Below, piece after piece: positions 1 to 10,700 of a DNA stretch of 64,000 nucleotides (position 1 is its first letter; the number at the start of each line of letters is the position of its first letter). Under the pieces are notes generated by a model. That model saw nothing but the letters and a program-made list of their open reading frames with translations, did no database searches and was not told the origin of the DNA. A program made the translations under genes and the position numbers. The stretch is from assembly GCA_965219015.1 (NCBI GenBank), contig CBDCNH010000011.1:248001-312000 (forward strand), written 5' to 3'. The stretch comes from CBDCNH01 sp965219015. GTDB lineage: Bacteria; Pseudomonadota; Alphaproteobacteria; Rhodobacterales; Rhodobacteraceae.

Positions 1-272
1 GAACCCGCGCCGGCCGCGGATCCGGCGGTCTCCGCCTGGGTGAACGCGGCTTGCGCGGCGCCGGAGTTGAGCTCCTCCGCGCTGAACTTGCCGTCGCGGT
101 TGACGTCGGCGGCGTCGAAGTCGGACTTCAGCATCTTGGGGTACTTCACCGCGATCTCGGCCTGCGTCGCGAAGCCGTCGCCGTCGGTGTCGAGCGTGTC
201 GATGGTGACCGCCGCGCTGGCGGCCGTCGCGAATGCCGCCGTCGCGAGCGAGGTCAGAAAGATGCGTTTCAT
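1..272 (-). CDS. EF-hand domain secreted protein (3' end outside window)
   Basis: The gene reads leftward from an ATG at 272 and runs off the window edge, so only about 90 N-terminal residues are visible. Residues 1-20 form a signal peptide (MKRIF, then a hydrophobic Ala-rich stretch ending in Ala-Ser-Ala-Ala). Two consecutive EF-hand calcium loops follow: residues 28-39 (DTDGDGFATQAE) and 56-67 (DVNRDGKFSAEE), both with the D-x-[DN]-x-D-G...E spacing that binds calcium. It is probably a small periplasmic calcium-binding protein. The binding is inferred from the loops; the physiological role is unknown. It stands alone, transcribed away from the YciI/epimerase pair. Confidence 0.9.
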   Translation of the reverse strand, partial: MKRIFLTSLATAAFATAASAAVTIDTLDTDGDGFATQAEIAVKYPKMLKSDFDAADVNRDGKFSAEELNSGAAQAAFTQAETAGSAAGAG

Positions 273-423
273 CGGTGGTCCTCCATGAGATTTCGCGGGA
301 TGTCTGCGTCTCCGTCGCGAAGAAAGCGGGTCGAGGCCGATGTGGTTCCGCATCCGGCGGCAGGGTGCCGGGCATCGGCCGCTGAACTTGCGTCTTGGCG
401 CTGCCCGCGACATGCTCGCGCGC

Positions 424-726
424 ATGGCGTGGATGATCCTCAGCGACGACGGGCCGGACGGCCCCGCGCTCCGCGCCGACGCCGCGCTGATGGACGCGCA
501 CTGGGCCTACGAGCTCTCCATCGCGCCGCGTGTCCTCGCCGCCGGCAGCCTGCGGAGCGACGACGGCGCGACACCCGTGGGCGGTCTCCTCATCCTCGAC
601 GTGGCGACCCGCGCCGAGGCGGAGGCGCTCTTCGCCGCCGATCCCGCGAGCCGGGCCGGGCTTCGCACGAACGTGCGGATGCTCTGGTGGAATCCCGCGA
701 TTCTCGGGGGCGTCGCGCAGGCGTGA
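424..726 (+). CDS. YciI-like protein
   Basis: A protein of about 100 residues. It has the YciI-family outline: a short hydrophobic strand with a D-G-P-D segment (MAWMILSDDGPDG), an Arg-containing helix, a His-Trp-Ala-Tyr segment where YciI has its conserved His, a Gly-rich strand (VGGLLILDV), an Ala/Glu-rich helix and an A-x-DP motif (FAADPASRAGL). YciI is a dimeric alpha/beta-barrel ferredoxin-like fold with a proposed catalytic His-Asp pair; no defined substrate can be given here. The ATG at 424 was chosen because the family fold starts there. In-frame starts at 340 and 412 also exist and none has a strong ribosome binding site. The stop overlaps the GTG of the epimerase, suggesting translational coupling. 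Confidence 0.75.
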   Translation: MAWMILSDDGPDGPALRADAALMDAHWAYELSIAPRVLAAGSLRSDDGATPVGGLLILDVATRAEAEALFAADPASRAGLRTNVRMLWWNPAILGGVAQA

Positions 727-1667
727 GGCTCCTCGTCACCGGCGGGGCGGGGTTCTTCGGCGCGCATGTCGTCCGCGCCTGGCTCGACGCCGACGCGCGC
801 CACGGCGTCACCGTGCTCGACCTCGTGGCGCCCGATGCCGAGGTGCTCGACGTCACCGGGAGGTCGCGTATCGACTGGCGGCGGGGCGATGTGGCGGCCG
901 AATGGCCTTCCCTGCCCCGAAGCGATATCACGCATGTCGTCCATGCCGCCGCCGTCACCTCGATCCGGGCAGAGGTCGCGGCGAAAGGGTTCGGCGCGGC
1001 GCTGCCGGCGCTTGCCACCAACATCCTCGGCACCGCCCGGGCGCTCGCCGTGGCCGGACGGATGCCGCGTCTCCGGCGCCTCCTCTATGTCTCCTCGGCG
1101 GCCGTCTATCCGGATGACGGACCGGACCCGATGCCGGAAGACGCCCCGGGCGAGGCGCCGGGGCTCTACCCGCTGATGAAGCGCACCTCGGAGCGGCTGG
1201 TGGCGGCGGCCGGGCTGCCGGCGGTCTCGGTGCGGCTCGCGGGGCTCTTCGGGCCGCTCGACCGGGTGACGCCGCACCGGCAGGTCGAGGCGTTGCCGAA
1301 ACGGCTCGTGGCCGCGGCCGCGACGGGCCGGACGGTGCGGCTCGGCGGGCTCGACGGCGGCGGCGACTGGCTTGCGGCGGAGGACGCCGCAGCGGCCGTG
1401 ATGGCGCTTCTGCAGGCCGAAACGCTCAACCATCCGGTTTACAATGTCGCCCGCGGCCGCTTCACGACGCTGCGCGAGCTTGCCGACGCAGTGCCGGGGC
1501 TCACCTGGACCGAAGGCTCGCCCGCCGACATCGCCGCCGATCCCGGCGCCGTCTCCGGCCGCAACGGTGCCTGCGACATCGCCCGCCTCACCGCCGACAC
1601 GCGGTGGCGACCCGCGCCGCTCCGGGACGGGCTTGCCGCCTATTCGCGGAACGCGCGGTGGAAATAG
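723..1667 (+). CDS. NAD(P)-dependent epimerase/dehydratase (extended SDR)
   Basis: A 314-residue extended short-chain dehydrogenase. The N-terminus has the nucleotide-binding Rossmann motif TGGAGFFG. An H-A-A-A motif follows the fourth strand (VVHAAAVTS), then the Ser before the active site (LLYVSSAAVYP) and the catalytic YxxxK (YPLMK). These features show a UDP-sugar-epimerase-like fold, but the sugar or other substrate cannot be read from the sequence. The GTG start at 723 overlaps the stop of the YciI-like gene (GTGA), so the two are probably one transcript. The 3' end overlaps the convergent HlyD-type gene by 28 bp. Confidence 0.88.
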   Translation: MRLLVTGGAGFFGAHVVRAWLDADARHGVTVLDLVAPDAEVLDVTGRSRIDWRRGDVAAEWPSLPRSDITHVVHAAAVTSIRAEVAAKGFGAALPALATNILGTARALAVAGRMPRLRRLLYVSSAAVYPDDGPDPMPEDAPGEAPGLYPLMKRTSERLVAAAGLPAVSVRLAGLFGPLDRVTPHRQVEALPKRLVAAAATGRTVRLGGLDGGGDWLAAEDAAAAVMALLQAETLNHPVYNVARGRFTTLRELADAVPGLTWTEGSPADIAADPGAVSGRNGACDIARLTADTRWRPAPLRDGLAAYSRNARWK

Positions 1668-2928
1668 TCCGCGAACGGCTTCAACAGGTAGCTCAGGGGC
1701 GACCGGGCGCCGGTCGCGATGTAGGACTCGACCGGCATCCCCGGGATCAGCACCTGGCCATTGAGCCGCGCGATCTGGCCGGGCTTCGCCACCAGCTCGA
1801 CCGTGTAGTACTGCGATCCGGTGCGCTCGTCGGTTGTCGTGTCCGCCGACAGCCGCGACACGGTGCCCACAAGCTCCGGCGTGTCGCGCGCGTCGAACGA
1901 CGAGAACCGCAGCATCGCGTCCTGGCCGGGATGCACGCTGTCGACGTGGAAGAGATCGACGCGGGCCGACACGATGAGGTCGTCCGTCTGGGGAATGATG
2001 TAGACCACGGGCTCGGCGGGCCGGATCACCGCGCCGATGGCATGGACCGTGAGGCCATGCACCACGCCCGCCATCGGCGAGACGAGCTCGAGCCGCGCCA
2101 CCGTGCCCTCGAGCGCCTTGGCGCGCTCGAGAAGCTCGGCCTGCTTGGCCTGGACGTCGCGCATCTCGGTCACGGCATCCTCGCGGCGCTCCGTCGCGAG
2201 CGACAGGATCTGCACGTCGAGCTCGGCGATCCGACCGCGGTTCCGCGCGATGGCGGCGCGGGTCGAGCCCGCCTCGCCGTCCAGCCGCGCGGTCTCGCGC
2301 TGCAGCGCCAGCACGCGCGACACCTCGACGAGGCCGCGGTCGAGGAGGCCCTTCACGGTCGCGAGCTCGCCCGCCACCAGGTCCGCCTGCGCGCCGAGCG
2401 AGGCCACCTGCGCCTCGAGCCCGTCGATCTCGTTGCGGGTCTGCACCTGCTGCTCGCGCAGCGACTGCGTCGCCGCGGCGACCGTGTTCCGCCGCGCCTC
2501 GAAGAGGTTCAGCTCGCCCATCAGCACCTCGGATGCGGCGGCGTCGTCGATCGAGCGCATCACCAGATCGTCCGGGAAGGCCACCGCGTCGTCGCCGTCG
2601 CGCTCGGCCCGGAGCCGCGCCAGCCGGGCGCCGAACTCGCCGAGCTGGCCCCGCGTGATCGCGAGCTCGGAGCGCGCGGCCGGGTTGTCGAGCCGGATCA
2701 GCACCGCCCCCGCCGCCACCTGGTCGCCGTCGTGGACGAGGATCGTCTGCACCACGCCGCCGTCGGGATGCTCGACGACCTGCCGCCGCGCCTCGAGCTC
2801 GACCTGCCCGCTCGCGATCACCGCGCCCGCGAGCGACGCCTGCGTGCCCCAGACCCCGAGTCCCGCCACGAGGAGGACGATGACGCCGATCCCCTGCGCC
2901 GCCAGCTTCGACATGCCCCAGTGCCGCA

Positions 2929-2932
<4 letters not shown>
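1640..2932 (-). CDS. HlyD/PrtE-family type I secretion membrane fusion protein
   Basis: A 430-residue periplasmic adaptor for type I secretion. A short cytoplasmic N-terminus is followed by one membrane helix (about residues 10-30, IGVIVLLVAGLGVWG). Next come a lipoyl half (VVEHPDGGVVQTILVHDGD), a long alpha-helical coiled-coil hairpin rich in Glu, Arg, Gln and Ala (about 95-270), the second lipoyl half (LVSPMAGVVHGLTVHAIGAV) and a beta-barrel end. This order is that of PrtE/HlyD, which bridges the inner-membrane ABC protein to a TolC-type outer-membrane channel. The ATG at 2932 overlaps the TGA of the upstream ABC gene, so the two are coupled. No outer-membrane TolC-type gene is present in the window; it must be encoded elsewhere. 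Confidence 0.93.
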
Positions 2933-4623
<1,691 letters not shown>

Positions 4624-4683
4624 GGGAACCTCACCCTGCAGGGTCTTGCACTGGTACGCCGGCCCCACACGGGCCGGATCGAG

Positions 4684-4712
4684 GCGGCCGGCGGGACGCT
4701 CCCGCCGGCCGC
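4684..4712 (-). terminator. GC-rich hairpin between giant gene and its exporter
   Basis: A perfect 12-bp inverted repeat (GCGGCCGGCGGG / CCCGCCGGCCGC, 5-base loop) lies just after the stop codon of the giant gene and before the ABC exporter gene. A second perfect 7-bp hairpin (CCGGCCC / GGGCCGG, loop CACAC) sits at 4659-4677. Neither is followed by a T-run on the minus strand. They look less like a full terminator and more like a partial terminator or mRNA-stabilising structure that lets the secreted protein be made in excess of its exporter. A partial terminator between substrate and exporter genes is known from hlyA-hlyB. Confidence 0.55.
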
Positions 4713-4719
4713 GATGGCA

Positions 4720-7700
4720 TCAGAAGATGTGGTCGTCGCCGAAGAGAAGCCCCTTGTGCAGCGCCAGGTAGCCGACCTCCTCGCCGCCGTGCTTGATCTC
4801 GGCGTCGCGCGAGGCCTCCTCCTCGATGAACACCGTCGCCCCCGTGCCGCTGAGCGCGCGGAGCCGCACCTCCGCCGTGTCCACGCCGACCTCGGTCTGC
4901 ATGTCGGCGAGGAACACGAGGTCCGCCACCGCGCCGAAGTTGCCGCCGAAGGGGATCGCCTTGCCGGCGTCCGTCACCGGCTTCAGCGAGCCCGCGAGCC
5001 AGCCCGACGAGGCCGAGCCGCCGCGCTCCACCGCGATCCACGAGACCGTCTCGGCCCCGTGCGCCGTGGTGGCGCTCTCCTGCTGGTCGAGATCGACGTC
5101 GAAGCCGTTCGCCGTGACGCTGCCGATCTGCGCCGTCACCGCGCGGCCGTCCGCCACCGTCGCCACCTGGGCGAACACCACCGGCGCGTTGGCCCCGAAG
5201 GCGTTGGTGCCGAAACCGAGCACCTTGCCCTCGCCCGGCACGACCCCGTGACCCGCGACGACCGTGTGGCCGTCGATCACATGCGTGCCCGCCTCGAGCG
5301 CCATCCAGCTCACCGTCTCGGTGCCGTGCTTGCCGTCGAGGTAGTCCCACTCGTCGACCTGGTAGTCGAACCCGGTCGAGGTCACGTTGCGGACGCGCAT
5401 CGTCACCGGCGCCTTGTCGCCCGCGCTGACCGGCCCCATCACCACCGACGGATCGTCGAGGGCCTGATCGAAGGTGACGTGGTGCCACTGCGTAGCACTC
5501 GCCTGCGTGACGGTCACGCTCCCCGCCTGCCCGATCGGCGAGGGGTTGGCGGCCACGTCGAGCTCGAAGCTCGCCGAGGTCGAGAGCGCCCCGTCCGAGG
5601 CCGCCACGGTGATCGTGTACGTCCCCCCGTCCGCCGGCGCCCCGCTGATCGTGCCGTTCGCCGCCAGGGTCAGCCCGGTCGGCAGCCCCGTGGCGGAGTA
5701 GCTCAGCGCATCCCCGTCCGGGTCCGAGAAGTAGGACGCGATGTTGAGCGCGAAGCTCGCGTCCTCGTGCGCCACCTGCGTGCCGATGGCCGTGGCGACC
5801 GGCGCGTGGTTCGTGTCGGTGTGCGTCAGCGTCAGCGACCGGAAGTCCTGCCCGCCGCCCGCGAAGGTCACGCGGACGACCTGCGTGCCCGCGTCGAGCG
5901 CGAGGCCGCCGGCGTGGCGGTCGAGGAACTTGGTGTAGCTCCCCGTGCTGGCGTTCGCGACCGAGCCCGTCGAGGCGTAGGGCACCGTCTCGCCGGCGTG
6001 GTAGAAGTCCACCTTGAACGACCGGCCCGAGGCGCCGGTCGCGAGGAGGAGGCCCACGTCGTAGGTGCCGGCCTGGCCCACGTTGACGGTGTACTCGACC
6101 CACTCGCCGTTGGCGATCCAGCCGATGTCCCCCGCCGTCGTCTGCTCGACCGCCGAGCCCGTGCGCCCGCCGTTGGTGCCGCCCTGCAGCCCCGGCGCGT
6201 CGTTGTACGCCACGCCCTGGCCGCCGTCGTCGTAGTTCTTCGCGGCGACCGTGAGCGTGGTGCCGGTGAAGCCGGGCGTCGGCCCGGGATGGGCGGTCTG
6301 CACCGGCGTTGTCGCGGGCGTGTCGGCCACGGTGAGCGTGAAGCTCGACGTGGTCGCGAGCTTGCCGTCCGATGCGGTGACGCCGATCGTGTAGGTGCCG
6401 TCCGCGGTCGGCGTGCCGGTGATCCGGCCGTTGGCGCCGATCGTCAGCCCGGCCGGCAGCCCCGAGCCCGTGAAGCTCAGCGCGTCGCCGTCGGGATCGG
6501 AGAAGAAGCCCGCCACGTCGAAGGCATAGGCGTTGCCCTCCTTCGCGCCCGGAACCCCGGTGATCGCCGCCGCAACGGGGGCCGCGTTGGCGCCCGCGAG
6601 CCCGCCGCCCGGCGCGTCGGCCGAGGCGAAGACGGTGATCGCGTTCAGCGCCGCGTTGTCGATCCCGTCGCCGCCGATCGAGTCGAGCGCCACGGTGAAC
6701 TTGCCGCCCGAGACATGCACGAGCGCCTCGACCGAGACCGGCGTGTCCGGCCCCGCGACCCTGAACGGGTCGATGTCGTTCGCGACCGTGGTGCCGTTGA
6801 TCTTCATGTCGAAGACGCGCTTGCCGGCCGTGTTCCAGTACGTCTCCTGCGTGTGCAGGACGACCACGTAGTCGCCGTCCTTCAGCCCCGAGACCTCGAC
6901 CGTCCAGTCCTTGCCGTCGCGGTAGGTCTTGAACGCTCCCGGAAGCGCGTTCGCGCCGTTCGCGTTCGCCGCGCTGTCCGTCCCCGGCGTCCGGGTCGCC
7001 CCGTCGCCGGCGTAGCGGATCAGCGGGTCCGTGTCCGACCGGAGCGCCACGCCGCCGAGCCCCTGCTGGCTCGCCACCGCCGGGCCGCCGACGTTGAAGC
7101 CGACGACGTAGGCGCCGCGATGGAGCGCGCCGTCGGGCGTGTCGTTCGGATCGAAGAACGCCACCGTCCCGTCGCCGTCCGCGTCGGTCTGCAGCTTGTC
7201 GAGGATGCCGTCGCCGTTCGCGTCCTCCGCCGCCGTGAGGACATGGCCCTTCACGTTGCGGATGACGAACATGTGGTCGTTGTAGTCGAAGTTCGACGCG
7301 CCGGGGTAGTCCTGCACCCCGATGTAGGTGCCGGGGATGACGTGGCCCGCCGCGTCCTTGGCCTCGAAGTAGCGGATGTAGTGCCCCTGCCCCGTGTTGA
7401 CGCCCGAGAGCGCGGGGTCGGTCGTGTTGGCGTGCGGATCGGACCAGGCCGTGTAGGTCGGCCGGCCGTCCACCGTGATCTTCACCCCGAAGGCGCCCGA
7501 CGGCGTGAACGAGCTGTGCGCCACCGAGCCGGTATCGCCGGTGCCGGCCTTCAGCCCGTCCGGCAGGACCGTCTGGCCCTGGTTGTCGTCCGCCGCGAAG
7601 CGTTCGGTCAGCGCGGGCGAGCTGATCGAGTGCGTGTTGAACCGCGCCACGTTGCCCTGGTTGAGGAACGCCGCGATCTGGATCACCTCGACCGGCTTCG

Positions 7701-10700
7701 TGCCGTCGAGCCGCTCGAGATAGGGCAGCAGCACCTCGTCGCCCACCGTCTCGACCTTGCCGCCGTCGGCGAGCAGGCCCTGCGCGACGTCCGTGGTGTA
7801 GCCGAGCGCCTCCACGATCTGCGCGACCGTGGGCTCCTCGCCCTGCTCGGACTGGTTCTGCGCCAGGCCCGCGAGCTGCACCACCTTGGTGGGCACCGCC
7901 TCGTTGTCGGTCGTGACCGTCAGCGTTCCCTTGAAGAGCACCGCCGCATCGTCGTCCACCGGGTCGGAGCCGATGAACCGCACCGTGACGGTCGCCTTGG
8001 CGCCCGCCGCGAGCGTCGTCGGCACGGCGCCCACGATCACGAAGTCGGCCGCGTCGGCGCCGCCGAGCGTGACGCCGGTGATGCCGATCGCCGCGAAGCC
8101 GTCGTTCGTCAGCGTGAACGTCGCCTCGTTGCGGAACGCCTGCCCCGCGACCGGATGGTCGATGTTGGTGAACACCAGCCGGTCGTCCGCCGCCGCGGTG
8201 TCGAGCCCCGAGACCACGACGTTGCCGCCGAAGCCCACCGGCGCCACGCCCTCGATGACGTAGATGTTGTCGTTATAGTCGTAGTTGATCCCGGTGTAGT
8301 CCATGATCACGAGGTACGTGTTCGGGATGGCGACGCCTTGGCTGTCGACCGCCTGGAACACCTTGACCGTGTGGCCCTGCTGCGCCCCCGGCACCTCCAC
8401 GTCGCCGCGCTCGTTGATCGTGGGATCGGTGGACTGCCCCACGACCCTGATCCCGAACACGTCGGCGCCCTTCCAGCTGTCGGGGATGAACCCGCGGTCG
8501 AAGGTCTTGGTCCCGAACGTCGTGCTGTTGAGCGCGCCGGCGTTGGGCAGGATCGTCTGGTTGTCGTCCTCGGACTGGTTCCAGAGCTGGATCGCGGTCG
8601 CCTTCGCGCCCGGCGCATGGATCGAGAGCGGCGCGCCGCCGGGCCCGTGGAAGGCCGCGAGCTGCGTGATCTTGGCGCTCGTCACCCCGTCGGCGATCTT
8701 CCAGTAGGGCGACAGCACCTCGGTCTCGTCGGTCTTGGCGTAGACGTCCTTCGTCGAGAGCTTCGAGTTGCCGCCGCCGCCGCGCAGCGTCAGCCCCGCG
8801 ATGTTGTTGCCGAAGCCGAAGATCTTCCAGACTTCGTTGACGTTGGGCTCCTGCCCGCCCTCCGCGATGCGCTGCCAGAAGCCCGCGAGATCCACGGTGG
8901 CGACCGGCGTGTCCGCGTCGTTGGTGCGGATGTTGAGGTGCCCGGTGAAGATCGTGGACGTGATGTCGATCTGGTCGGCCGTGCCCGTCGGCGGCGTGTA
9001 GGCCGAGCGGTCGAAGTCCACCGTGACCACAATCTTGGCGCCCGGCGCGAGTACCAGCCCCTCGAGCGCGCCCGGGTTGGCGATGGTGAACGGCCCGTCG
9101 ATCTTCGCCTCGAGGATCGAGAGCGGCTTCGTGCCGGTGTTGGAGATCTCGACCTGGCCCTGGTCCTTGTACTGGCGCGGCAGCCCGTCGCCGTCGGCCT
9201 CGGCCGGGTTCTCGATGTAGGAGAAGTGCAGCCGGTTCTCGAAGAACGCCGGATCGAGGCTGCGGATGCCGATGTCGGCGTCCGGATCGCCCGGTGCGAC
9301 GCGCACGTCGAGGTAGTCGAGCGCGCTCGCCCCCGGCGCGTCCGAGACGACCACGAGCTTGTAGGTCGTCCCGGCCTGCAGCGCCGTGTAGGCGGTCGTC
9401 TCGCCGGCGTCGCCGGCGCCGGGGAAGGCGCCGTCGTCGATGAGCACGGGCGCCCCGCTCCCCGACGTGAGGTAGAGCTTCACCCCGCCCCCGTTCGGCG
9501 CGCCGGCATTGGCCGCGAGGTCGAGCGCGTAGACGCCGTCCGCCGCGACCGTGAAGTAGAACTCCGAGGTCGACGGATCGACGACATGCGCGGTCCCGTC
9601 GGTGGCTTCGAGCTCGATCCGCCCGGTGCCGTCGATCGCGGCGTAGCTCGGGTCGAAGCCGTTCACCGGCGCGTCGGAGATCCGCAAGTAGTCGAGGTTC
9701 GGCCCGTTGCCGCCCGGCGCCGAGACGGTGATCTGGTGGACCCCCGCCGTGAGGGCGAGCGTGGTCGTCTGCGGGCCCCAGGCGGTCTCGCCCGAGTTCG
9801 AGTTCGCCGCGAACGGCAGCGTCGAGACGACCGTGCCGTCGACGCTGATCGGCATCGGCCGCGACGCCTTGCCGGCCCCGAGCGCGTAGAGGATGTCGAC
9901 CTGGTAGGTTCCGTCCTCGGCCACCTCGACCGTCCACGTCACCGTGTCGGTGCCGGGCGTCGTCGGATCGACGTAGGCTCCGCCGTGCTGGCCCCGCGGC
10001 GACTCCGTCGTGGTGACGATGGCCGGGTCGCCGGTGAAGGCCGCGTTCTCCGCCTCGTAGACGGTGAAGCCCACGCCGCTCACGGTCTCGTGGCCGTCGT
10101 TCGGCACCACCGGCGCGAGCGTGAAGCCCGCGCTCGCGGACGCGGTGTTGGCCGCGCCGTCGCGGACCACGAGCACCGCCGTGATCGCACCCGACCGCCC
10201 GGTGAGGTCCGCGGTGAACTGCCCGGCGGTCAGCGTCACGTCCGTCGTCGTGGCGCCGCCGTCGAAGCTCACCGTGAGCCGCGTGATGTCGGCGTCGAGC
10301 CCCGCGACCGCGAAGGTCACGGCGGCCGGGTTCGAGGCGTCGACCACGCTCAGCGCGAGGTCGCCGCCCTCGTCCGCCGTGGTGTCGGGCGTGGCGTCGA
10401 CCGGCGCCTTGGTGACGCGCAGCTGGTCGATGTTGGGCCCGTTCGCCGCCGGCGCCGTGACGGTGATCGTGTGGACCCCCGCCGTGAGGTTCAGCGTCGT
10501 GGTCTGCGGACCCCAGACGTTCTCCGCCGCCGGCGCGTTCGGCGCGAAGGGCAGCGTGCCCGCCGCGGCGCCGTCCACCTTGAGCGCGAGCGGCCGTGCC
10601 GCCTTCGCGGACGAGAGCGAGTAGAGGAAGTCGAGCGAATAGGTCCCGTCGGCGCCGACCTCGATCGTCCAGGTGATCGACTGGTCGGTGCTGCCCACGA

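Noticed and set aside
51..722. N-terminal extension of the epimerase frame
   Set aside because: The extension would overlap the YciI-like gene and lacks structure. The Rossmann motif begins right after GTG 723.
4720..6000. RTX calcium-binding nonapeptides at the C-terminus of the giant protein
   Set aside because: No run of GGxGxDxUx units could be found. Gly/Asp-rich segments are parts of Ig-like and lectin-like folds.
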